NCBI GenBank assembly: GCA_000720375.1
Contig: JOAA01000017.1
Coordinates: 62,001 to 126,000, forward strand
Length of the DNA stretch: 64,000 nucleotides
Origin: Rhodococcus rhodnii
GTDB taxonomy: Bacteria > Actinomycetota > Actinomycetes > Mycobacteriales > Pseudonocardiaceae
Direction of reading: 5' to 3'
This document shows positions 57,457 to 64,000 of the stretch, piece by piece (positions within the stretch are counted from its first letter, which is position 1; every line of letters begins with the position of its first letter). A program made the translations under genes and the position numbers. Below the pieces are notes generated by a model. That model made no database searches. It saw only the letters and a program-made list of their open reading frames with translations, and was not told the DNA's origin.

Positions 57457-57540
57457 GCGGAGCAGGCGGAGTCCGTTGAGTCCGACGATCACGGTGGATC
57501 CTTCATGGCCTGCCACGCTGAGCGGGAGTGGCAGGGTGCC
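57457..57540 (-). pseudogene. P-type metal ATPase C-terminal fragment
   Basis: The minus-strand frame reads GTLPLPLSVAGHEGSTVIVG and LNGLRLLR. This is the penultimate helix region of actinobacterial P1B-type ATPases (LPLGVAGHEGSTVLVALNGLRLLR). No other motif (DKTGT, GDGxND) is present in 57393-57717. Only a scrap of the gene survives. Confidence 0.55.
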
Positions 57541-57717
57541 GACCGTGCGCGAGCGGTAGGCCGCAGGTGACTGATCCTCCACCGAACCCGCCAAGTTCGG
57601 CCGGACAGGACAACCGCAGGTCAGCGATCTGGTCCACCGCCATCTTCGCGCGGAACAGACAGACACCGACCCGGCACTCCGGGTGGTTCCTGACCGCGTG
57701 TGCTCCGCTGGTGAGTC

Positions 57718-58473
57718 TTAGCTCCTGCCCCACTCCAGTGCCAGCTGAGTGCGGTTCGCGCATCCGGTGACGGACAGCGCGTGGGTGATGTGCTTCTTCA
57801 CCGTGTCTGTCGTGACGAACAGCGCTTCGGCTATCTCGCGGTTCGTCAGCCCGCGCGCTACCAGGTCAACCACTTCGGCCTGTCTGGGTGACAGGTGTGG
57901 TTTCGTTGGAACTGCTGAATCCTGCCGCGCATACAGCCGGAACAGATTCTCCAGGTGCTTGCTCAACAGCTGTGCCACCGCAAGGTCACGAGGGCCGAAC
58001 GCGCCGGACTCGCGCGACAGCAACCCGATACCGGCCGCTGCCCCAGGCGCACGCAGAAAGATGACCATCTTGGCGAATATCCCACTGCGGAACAGAAAGG
58101 AGTCCAAGTACTCCCTGGCCCCTGGCAGGCTGTCCGGGGCAAGCCGGTCGAGTGACACCATCCGGTCGCGCTGGTATCCGTGCAGGGAAGCGAACTGCGC
58201 GAACGGGTCACTGAGATGTGCGTCCTCGACGTACTGGCGGACCACTCGCGGTGGCAGGCCGTTGGCCACCGGGTTCGGGTCGGTGAACAAGTCGGGGACG
58301 GTCCGGCCGGTGAAGAAGGTGGCGTGCTGGTAGCCGAAATGCCGGCCCAACGATTCGACGGTCGCCTCGCGGAATCCGGCGAGGTTCGGTTCGCATCCGC
58401 TGTGCTCAAGCACCTTCAGCACCCGGTCGAGGTCAGTGGTGCCGAGCGGCCCCGGCGGTCTGGTCCCCTTCAT
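57718..58473 (-). CDS. LuxR-family regulator with N-terminal sensor region (251 aa)
   Basis: The C-terminal 65 residues are a LuxR/NarL helix-turn-helix (HLSPRQAEVVDLVARGLTNR, EIAEALFVTTDTVKKHITHA). The N-terminal 180 residues form a GAF-like or autoinducer-like domain (FREATVESLGRHFGYQHATF, GIGLLSRESGAFGPRDLAVA). ATG 58473 follows GAGGTG. It is divergent from a membrane-anchored protein gene about 100 bases away, which may be its target. No receiver domain is present, so it is not a classical two-component partner. Confidence 0.87.
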   Translation of the reverse strand: MKGTRPPGPLGTTDLDRVLKVLEHSGCEPNLAGFREATVESLGRHFGYQHATFFTGRTVPDLFTDPNPVANGLPPRVVRQYVEDAHLSDPFAQFASLHGYQRDRMVSLDRLAPDSLPGAREYLDSFLFRSGIFAKMVIFLRAPGAAAGIGLLSRESGAFGPRDLAVAQLLSKHLENLFRLYARQDSAVPTKPHLSPRQAEVVDLVARGLTNREIAEALFVTTDTVKKHITHALSVTGCANRTQLALEWGRS

Positions 58474-58570
58474 GAGCACCTCGCTTGGTAGGCCCAGAGT
58501 TCCACCTTTGGGCCATGTCCGATGGCTGTCGGCGTCCCTACCGTGGTGACTATCCAGGATAGGGGTGAAG

Positions 58571-59221
58571 ATGACGCGAGTTGATTCGAATGAGCCACCT
58601 TCCGGCAATTGGGTCAACCTGAACGCGCAAGGTGATCTCAAAGCCGGGCAGGTGGCTGGCCGAGACATCCGCAACGTCAGGAAGCGCACTACCAATCGGA
58701 TCGGCCTGACCGGTCTTGCCGTCCTGGCGGTGGTTGGCGGCGGCTCCGCGGTGATCGTCAACGTTACTGGCGACAGTGACGGTTCGACGATCGTGTACCA
58801 GGAGGGGATGAGTTCCGACGACGTAGCGCTCGTCGGTGCGGCGGACGATGACAAGGGGGCCGCGCAGACAGCGGTGATCTTCCTGCAGGCCGCCGTTGTC
58901 GGGGACGCGTCGACGGCCTGCCAGTTGGTCAGCGCGGAGACTCGGAGCAAGGGCTTTGCTCTTACCGGCTGCGAGCGGACCGTTCTGCAATTCGCCGACA
59001 GGATCGAGAAGGCCAATGGCCCTGGCGCGTCCAAGCGCATGGTGGATGCGCTTGCTACGGCGGGGACGACTGTGCGGATGCGCGGCAGCGCGACCGCTGA
59101 AATCGTGGTGAAGCCGGCCGAAACCGACGCGGGTACGGTCAGAACTGTCCGGGAGAACAACAGATGGCGGGTCTCGAGCACTTCGATCACTGCCCTGCGG
59201 ATGTCACTGAGCGGTGATTAG
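58571..59221 (+). CDS. Single-pass membrane-anchored hypothetical protein (216 aa)
   Basis: A cytosolic N terminus contains NLNAQGDLKAGQVAGRDIRN. One transmembrane helix follows at about 53-75 (IGLTGLAVLAVVGGGSAVIV), then an extracellular domain of about 140 residues that may be NTF2-like (AAQTAVIFLQAAVVGDASTA, VRTVRENNRWRVSSTSITAL) with two cysteines. The QVAGRDI-type segment resembles N-terminal tags of actinobacterial conflict-associated proteins, but this is only a resemblance. ATG 58571 has AGGGG upstream; GTG 58565 is in frame. It is divergent from the LuxR gene. Confidence 0.75.
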   Translation: MTRVDSNEPPSGNWVNLNAQGDLKAGQVAGRDIRNVRKRTTNRIGLTGLAVLAVVGGGSAVIVNVTGDSDGSTIVYQEGMSSDDVALVGAADDDKGAAQTAVIFLQAAVVGDASTACQLVSAETRSKGFALTGCERTVLQFADRIEKANGPGASKRMVDALATAGTTVRMRGSATAEIVVKPAETDAGTVRTVRENNRWRVSSTSITALRMSLSGD

Positions 59222-59523
59222 CTGAGCGGGTCGCGGGACGCTGAGCGTGGTCGAACCGGCCTACAGCGACATCGCCGACCTTCACCAGCAACTGGCCATA
59301 CTGGCGTCGGGCTAGTCACGAAACGGGGTCTTCGGTGTCCACCGGTTCGGCCGGGCGCACCAGGCCGCATCCACGCGTCGCCGGTCACCCACACCCAACC
59401 TCCAACACCGAACAAACTCCCCACACCACGACTCGCGACGCTGGTGAACCTCCCTCCACCACGGCCACCACATAGTCTCCAGCCCACCAGGTCTACGGAC
59501 ACCAACACCAAGCAGGAAGATCT
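59222..59523. other. Intergenic region with a short C-terminal-like fragment
   Basis: A plus-strand frame ending VVEPAYSDIADLHQQLAILA at about 59315 looks like the end of a protein but has no identifiable beginning. The rest is CA-rich and non-coding. The last 10 bases hold the AGGAAG ribosome site of the next gene. Confidence 0.35.
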
Positions 59524-60057
59524 GTGCGCGCCGTCGAGATCGAGAACTGGGCACTGAGCGTCCTCGACCGCGTCCAGCAAGGCCTGCCCATCGAAGACTC
59601 ACGCGTCGAGCTGAAAGCGAACTGGATCAAGGCCAATCACGCCGCCCGCCGTATCGCCGGACACTGCAGCGCCAGCGCCGGCGACAAGATCCTCTGGCTC
59701 ATCGGCGTCGACGAAAACACGGGCATCACCGGCGCCGACCACCAAGACATGGCCACATGGTGGCCCGAAGTAGCCGCCCAGTTCGACGAACAGTCGCCGG
59801 GTTTCCACGACCTCGCCCTGACATACAACGATCACGTCGTGGTCGCGCTCGTGTTTGAGACCGACCGGGTTCCCTTCGTCGTCCGTAACCCGGCACACGG
59901 ACAGCAAGGCGGGAGCGGTGGTCCCGTCGAACGCGAAGTTCCCTGGCGCGAAGGCACATCGATACGCAGCGCCAAACATTCAGATCTGGTCCGCCTCCTA
60001 GTCCCCGCTGCCGATCTTCCACGGCTGGAACTCCAGAAAGCCACCGCAGAACTATGA
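59524..60057 (+). CDS. Schlafen/AlbA_2-like ATP-binding domain protein (177 aa)
   Basis: The conserved part is RVELKANWIKANHAARRIAG, HCSASAGDKILWLIGVDENT, then TGADHQDMATWWPEVAAQFD. This matches the AlbA_2/Schlafen-like putative DNA-binding ATPase domain, normally reading E[LF]K.. and GG.L..GVD..G. Such domains occur in stand-alone regulators and phage-defence proteins. The GTG at 59524 has AGGAAG seven bases upstream. At 177 aa only the N-terminal domain is present; longer relatives carry further C-terminal domains. The function is unknown. Confidence 0.7.
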   Translation: MRAVEIENWALSVLDRVQQGLPIEDSRVELKANWIKANHAARRIAGHCSASAGDKILWLIGVDENTGITGADHQDMATWWPEVAAQFDEQSPGFHDLALTYNDHVVVALVFETDRVPFVVRNPAHGQQGGSGGPVEREVPWREGTSIRSAKHSDLVRLLVPAADLPRLELQKATAEL

Positions 60058-60079
60058 GAGTCATGATTCCAGCCTCAAA

Positions 60080-60361
60080 TTGAGCGTCACGATCACCGTC
60101 TACGCAGTAGTTCCGCTTGGCGCCGCCGTAGCGCTCCCCCGCCATCAAGCACGCGGACAATACTTCATCCCCGCCCGAAATCTGAGCGGCGAACTCGAGG
60201 TCGACCTCGGCACGAAAACGGAATCGCTGCTAGGGCCTCTGGATACGAGCGGCATCGCTCTAGTCGTGCGGAGCTGCACTGCGTCACAACCCGCCGGACG
60301 TCGCGAAAGCAGGTTCGCCGCACTACGCTCGGATCAAGATCTCATCGAAACTCTCCGATAG
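60080..60361 (+). CDS. Hypothetical protein following the AlbA_2-like gene (93 aa)
   Basis: The frame from TTG 60080 has no convincing ribosome binding site. It encodes a mixed sequence (SVTITVYAVVPLGAAVALPR, GELEVDLGTKTESLLGPLDT) without known motifs. It follows the AlbA_2-like gene by 22 bases and may be a frameshifted former C-terminal part of it or a small partner. Treat as doubtful. Confidence 0.35.
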   Translation: MSVTITVYAVVPLGAAVALPRHQARGQYFIPARNLSGELEVDLGTKTESLLGPLDTSGIALVVRSCTASQPAGRRESRFAALRSDQDLIETLR

Positions 60362-60395
60362 TTTCAGTCAGCGCGGACGCGAGGGAGCCACCGAC

Positions 60396-61136
60396 GTGGT
60401 CGAGACGCACGACATCGTTCGCCCGCCCGCCGAGCTCAGTGCGGCCCTCGCGGCCATCGGCAGCGCGACGGCCAGCGCCGAGCTCAGCCGCATGGGCATC
60501 CGCAGCGCGTTCATCCAAGGCCCGGTTTCGGTGACGCCCGGCGTGTGCGTGGCCGGCCCGGCGCTGACCCTGCAGTTCCTGCCCAAGCGGGAGGACCTCT
60601 ATCCCGTCGACGAGTACGCCGAGCCGGAGAAGCAGCTGCATCGGCACGTCATGTACCACGCCCAGCCCGGCGACATGATCGTCGTCGACGCGCGCGGCGA
60701 CATGCGCAGCGGCGTGTTCGGCGAGATGATGCTGACCTACTTCAAGGGCCGCGGCGGCGCCGGCGTGGTGATCGACGGGTGCCTGCGCGACATCGGCCAG
60801 GCCAAGCAGCTCGGCCTCGGGCTGTGGATCCGTGGTGCCACGCCGAACTTCCACACCCAGACCGACATCGTGCCGACCGCCGTCAACGTGCCGGTGGCGT
60901 GCGGTGGCACGCTCGTCGAACCGGGCGACATCATCGTCGCCGACGACGACGGGGCGGTCGTGGTGCCGGTCAAGCTCGCACCCGCCCTGCTGGCTGTCGC
61001 TCAGGAGCACGCGGAATGGGAGGAGTTCTCCCGAATCCGGTTGGCCGAGGGCGGCGACATGCGGCTGTACTACCCGCTGTCGGACGAGGCCCGGCCCGAG
61101 TACGAACGGTGGCGCGCTGAACAAGACCGGGCCTAG
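60396..61136 (+). CDS. RraA-like/HMG-CHA aldolase family protein (246 aa)
   Basis: The RraA fold with GPALTLQFLPKRED, then QPGDMIVVDARGDMRSGVFG, FKGRGGAGVVIDGCLRDIGQ (the conserved GxxxDGxxRD that binds metal and pyruvate in HMG/CHA aldolases), and EPGDIIVADDDGAVVVPV. Members are class II pyruvate aldolases of sugar-acid catabolism; the RNase E inhibitor role is limited to enterobacterial RraA. GTG 60396. It is convergent with the enolase-superfamily gene with a 4-base overlap. Cleavage of a keto-acid made by that dehydratase is a reasonable inference. Confidence 0.88.
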   Translation: MVETHDIVRPPAELSAALAAIGSATASAELSRMGIRSAFIQGPVSVTPGVCVAGPALTLQFLPKREDLYPVDEYAEPEKQLHRHVMYHAQPGDMIVVDARGDMRSGVFGEMMLTYFKGRGGAGVVIDGCLRDIGQAKQLGLGLWIRGATPNFHTQTDIVPTAVNVPVACGGTLVEPGDIIVADDDGAVVVPVKLAPALLAVAQEHAEWEEFSRIRLAEGGDMRLYYPLSDEARPEYERWRAEQDRA

Positions 61137-62410
61137 CTCCACAATCGGTCGTGGCTCGACTCGGCGTCCCAGTGTGTCGTCTCGGCGAAGAACACCGGAT
61201 CGCGCGGGTCGAGGTGACGGCGCAGCAGCTCCTCGTCGATGTCGCCGAACCCCAGTCCTGGCGTGTCCGGCACCGTGATGTGGCCGTTCTTGATCAGCGG
61301 GCGCGGCAGGTCGGTGACGAGGTCGCTCCAGAACTCCACGTCGGCCGCGTGGTGTTCGAGTGCGAGGAAGTTCTCCGTGGCGGCGGCCAGGTGCACGCAC
61401 GCCATCGTCGCGATCGGCGACGCCGCAAGGTGCAGCGCCATCGCGATCCCGCGCTCCTGCGCGTAGTCGCCGATCCGCTTGGTCTCCGCGATCCCGCCCG
61501 CCGTAGCCGGATCAGGGTGCACGACGCGGATGGCGCCGGCGTCCAGCAACGGCCGGAAGCCGTCGAGCAGGTAGATGTCCTCCCCCGTGCACGTCGGGAC
61601 GGCGACGGCCGTGGTGAGCTGGCGCCACTGGTCGGTCAGCTGCCACGGGATCAGGTCCTCGATCCACGCCAGGGTGAACGGTTCCAGCGCGCGGCCGATC
61701 CGGATGCAGGAATCGAGGGCGATGTGGCCGAAGTGGTCGGCGGCGAGCGCGACGTCGTAGCCGACGATGGAGCGCACAGTGTCCACATAGGACACTAGAT
61801 GGTCGACGCCCTTCGCGGTGACCTGGATGCCGGTGAACGGATGCATCGTCGTCAGGTCCTCGCGAGCACCCGTCGGCGCGATCAGCGCCCCCGGCACGTC
61901 CCACAGCAGGTCGATGCCCACATCCATCTTCAGCATCGTGAACCCGCGCTGCTTGCGTTCCAGCAGCCGGGCGCCCATCACGTGCGGGTCCGGCAACGAC
62001 GGAGTGTCCGCGTAGCAACGGATCTCGTCCCGGAACCGGCCGCCGATCAGCGCGTACGCGGGCACTCCGTACGCCTTGCCGGCCAGGTCCATCAGCGCCA
62101 TCTCGACGCCGGAGACGCCGCCGCCCTGGCGGCCGTGGAACCCGAACTGCTTGATCTTGCGGAAGATCTTGTCGACGTTGCAGGGATTCTCACCGATGAG
62201 CCGGCTCTTGAGGATGAGCGCGTAGGTGGCGCTGGCCTGGTCGCGCACCTCCCCGTAGCCGACCAGCCCCTGGTTGGTGTCGATCCGGATGATCGACGAG
62301 CGGAACGGCACGCCGGCCACGTTGGCCACCCGCAGGTCGGTGATGCGCAGCCGGCTCGGCCGGGATGCCGTCGCGACGTGTTCTTCCGTGACCGCCGGGG
62401 TCTCGCTCAT
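61133..62410 (-). CDS. Enolase-superfamily (mandelate racemase-type) sugar-acid dehydratase (425 aa)
   Basis: An N-terminal capping domain (RIDTNQGLVGYGEVRDQAS) and a barrel: FTMLKMDVGIDLLW carries the KxD/KxK-type catalytic lysine, VALAADHFGHIALDSCIRIG and FTLAWIEDLIPWQ the first metal ligands, and VPTCTGEDIYLLDGF the third. Residues late in the barrel (AMALHLAASPIATMACVHLA) hold the catalytic His. Such enzymes dehydrate or racemise acid sugars such as fuconate, galactonate or glucarate. ATG 62410 overlaps the permease stop by 4 bases, so it is co-transcribed with the transporter. Confidence 0.9.
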   Translation of the reverse strand: MSETPAVTEEHVATASRPSRLRITDLRVANVAGVPFRSSIIRIDTNQGLVGYGEVRDQASATYALILKSRLIGENPCNVDKIFRKIKQFGFHGRQGGGVSGVEMALMDLAGKAYGVPAYALIGGRFRDEIRCYADTPSLPDPHVMGARLLERKQRGFTMLKMDVGIDLLWDVPGALIAPTGAREDLTTMHPFTGIQVTAKGVDHLVSYVDTVRSIVGYDVALAADHFGHIALDSCIRIGRALEPFTLAWIEDLIPWQLTDQWRQLTTAVAVPTCTGEDIYLLDGFRPLLDAGAIRVVHPDPATAGGIAETKRIGDYAQERGIAMALHLAASPIATMACVHLAAATENFLALEHHAADVEFWSDLVTDLPRPLIKNGHITVPDTPGLGFGDIDEELLRRHLDPRDPVFFAETTHWDAESSHDRLWS

Positions 62411-64000
62411 CCCTTCACGGCCCCCGCGGTGAGGCCCTCGGTCAGCAACCGCTGCCCGAACACGTACATGAGCACGACCGGGATGCTGATCAGCAGCGAG
62501 GCCGCGGCCAACTGTCCCTGCGGCACGACGTCACCGAAGATCATCGACTGCATGCCGACGGGCAGCGTCTTGTAGTCGTCGTTGGTGATGAACACGAAGG
62601 CGAACAGGAACTCGTTCCACGCGTTGGTGAGCGTGAACAGCGCGACCGCGAGTAGGCCAGGCTTGGCCAGTGGCAACACGATCCGGATGAACGCCCCGAA
62701 CCGCGTGCAGCCGTCGACCAGCGCGGACTCCTCGAGGTCGGCCGGGATCGACTTGAAGTAGCCGACGAGCAGCCACGTCGCGAACGGCAGGGTGAACGTG
62801 GGGTAGGCGAGCACGAGCGACCACAACGAGTCGTTGAGCCCGATCCCGCTCACCATCTGGTACAGCGGGATGAACAGCAGCGCGCCCGGCATCACGTAGG
62901 TGAGCAGGATCGTCACCGTGAAGCTGTCCGAACCCCGGAACTTCAGCCGCGCCAGCGCGTAGCCGGCCAGCGCCGCACAGATCAGGGCGATCACGGTGGA
63001 CGCCACCGACACCAGGATCGTGTTGACGTACCAGGTGCCGAACGCCCTGCCGGTGAACAGGTTGGTGAACTGCTCGGTGGTCCACGGGGTCGGCCAGAGG
63101 TCGTCGGTGCGCGCGACGATCTGGTCGTCGGACTTGAAGGCCGTGATCGTCATCCAGTAGAGCGGGGCGAGCACGAAGCCCAGCAGACCCACCAGCGCGA
63201 CCCCCGTGCCGGCGCCGCTGACCAGGCGTGCGGCCAGCCGGTTGCCCCGCGCGGCGAGCGCGGAGACGACCCGTCCGACAGCGGCCGCGAGCACGACGAA
63301 CACGCCCAGCACGAGCGCGGCCTTCCACACGATGTGCGGCGACGCCCAGACAAGCACGAGCACCGAGACCACGACGATCACCCACGGCAGCGCCCGGCGC
63401 TGAGCGGGAGTCAGCCGCCTGCGCCCCATGTCGCCCGCGCCTGGCAGGTCGCTGCGTCGCATCATCCGCACGAGGATCACCACGAGGATGGCGATGATCG
63501 GCAGCATCACCAGCGTGACCGCGGCGCCCGCGCCCAGTTGTAGCTGCAGGATGGCCTTCGAGTAGGCCACCATCACGTACGGGGCAGTGGCGTCCCCTGG
63601 TCCGCCCTGTGTCATCAGCCAGATCAGGTCGAAGTTGTTGAACGTCCAGATCGACGACAGCAGCACCGTCACGATCATGACGTGGCGCAGCCCCGGCAGC
63701 GTGATGTGCACGAAGCGCTGCCACGGCGAGGCGCCGTCCACCATCGCCGCCTCGTAGAGACCGCTGTCGATGGCCTTGAGCCCGGCGAGGAACGTCACCG
63801 CGAAGAACGGGATGCCCTTCCAGACGTTGACCAGGATGACCGCGGGCATCGCGAGCGCGGGATCGGACAGCCACTCCGCGGGCCAGGAGTCGACGAGCCC
63901 GATCGCGGCGAGGCCGGGCCCGATCCCGGAGTCGGTGAGCAGGACGTTGACGCTGCCGAAGATCGGGTCCAGCAAAGACCGCCAGGTGAAGGCCGTGACG
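62407..64000 (-). CDS. Fused two-domain sugar ABC permease, MalF-MalG type (partial)
   Basis: The frame is open past the right edge, so the true start is outside. Two binding-protein-dependent permease modules are joined in one chain. The first has the EAA loop YEAAMVDGASPWQRFVHITL; the second, after extra helices (LPWVIVVVSVLVLVWASPHI), has LEESALVDGCTRFGAFIRIV. Each EAA loop docks to an ATPase subunit. Normally MalF and MalG are separate genes, so this fusion is unusual. It overlaps the dehydratase gene by 4 bases. It likely imports the acid sugar or its oligosaccharide; the ATPase and binding protein would lie off-window. Confidence 0.88.
   Translation of the reverse strand, partial: VTAFTWRSLLDPIFGSVNVLLTDSGIGPGLAAIGLVDSWPAEWLSDPALAMPAVILVNVWKGIPFFAVTFLAGLKAIDSGLYEAAMVDGASPWQRFVHITLPGLRHVMIVTVLLSSIWTFNNFDLIWLMTQGGPGDATAPYVMVAYSKAILQLQLGAGAAVTLVMLPIIAILVVILVRMMRRSDLPGAGDMGRRRLTPAQRRALPWVIVVVSVLVLVWASPHIVWKAALVLGVFVVLAAAVGRVVSALAARGNRLAARLVSGAGTGVALVGLLGFVLAPLYWMTITAFKSDDQIVARTDDLWPTPWTTEQFTNLFTGRAFGTWYVNTILVSVASTVIALICAALAGYALARLKFRGSDSFTVTILLTYVMPGALLFIPLYQMVSGIGLNDSLWSLVLAYPTFTLPFATWLLVGYFKSIPADLEESALVDGCTRFGAFIRIVLPLAKPGLLAVALFTLTNAWNEFLFAFVFITNDDYKTLPVGMQSMIFGDVVPQGQLAAASLLISIPVVLMYVFGQRLLTEGLTAGAVKG

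Noticed and set aside
60396..61136. RNase E inhibitor function for the RraA-like protein
   Set aside because: The conserved residues fit the aldolase branch of the fold and the neighbours are sugar-acid genes.
1..64000. CRISPR arrays, rRNA operons and complete insertion sequences
   Set aside because: No spaced direct-repeat array, no rRNA-like sequence and no intact transposase with terminal repeats were seen.

Overview
The window is GC-rich actinomycete DNA. GTG and TTG starts are common, and many operon junctions use 4-base ATGA or GTGA overlaps. The gene content (GAF-ANTAR regulator, SARP/AfsR regulator, LAxTG-anchored surface proteins, TIGR03769-type repeat proteins, MOSC-reductase fusion) suggests a Pseudonocardiales-like organism. 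This is inferred from gene families; there is no rRNA or tRNA gene to confirm it. The region looks accessory: intact cassettes are separated by more than a dozen decayed gene fragments.

Layout. 0-3 kb: an ISL3-like transposase fragment, a small coiled-coil protein, a GAF-ANTAR regulator and a cold-shock gene trailed by half of a second cold-shock domain. 3.1-6.7 kb: an organomercury-type regulon with an ABC exporter, an Hg-type MerR, a thioredoxin-like mer-associated protein, MerB and a truncated second MerR. Each is preceded by a copy of the same MerR-type operator, and no mercuric reductase is visible. 7-8 kb: a sigma-factor fragment and an exported DJ-1/PfpI protein. 8.2-22.4 kb: a zinc-homeostasis island with a frameshifted methyltransferase, three surface-anchored repeat proteins, a Fur/Zur regulator, the wreck of the matching ABC transporter, a methyltransferase, a CobW/COG0523 metallochaperone, and an ArsR regulator with a His-rich tail. 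A five-gene metallophore uptake operon (FecCD permease, ATPase, lipoprotein, two YbtP/Q-like ABC half-transporters) follows. Four similar 15-bp Zur-like boxes tie the island together.

22.8-33.4 kb: a VOC protein; a SARP regulator next to a flavin monooxygenase whose promoter carries three 11-bp direct repeats; a DUF4287 protein; an AraC regulator; a broken crcB; and a compact three-gene cassette of a 43-aa protein, a DUF6338 membrane protein and a TPR-CHAT protease. 34-41.9 kb: TerC under a yybP-ykoY-type riboswitch with a small overlapping membrane protein; a LysR-divergent catabolic operon (monooxygenase, CocE hydrolase, SnoaL-like, NIPSNAP); an NAD(P)-binding oxidoreductase; and DedA. 41.9-46 kb: a shattered MOSC-ferredoxin reductase, a formamidase, and an EamA/LysR divergent pair.

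46.2-57.4 kb: a cell-surface glycan locus (TylF-like and class I methyltransferases, four glycosyltransferases, DUF6541 membrane protein, acyltransferase 3, LPG-synthase-type membrane protein). 57.7-60.4 kb: a LuxR regulator divergent from a membrane-anchored protein of conflict-system style, then a Schlafen/AlbA-like ATP-binding protein. 60.4-64 kb: a sugar-acid catabolic locus (RraA-family aldolase-like protein, enolase-superfamily dehydratase) with a fused two-domain sugar ABC permease that runs off the right edge.
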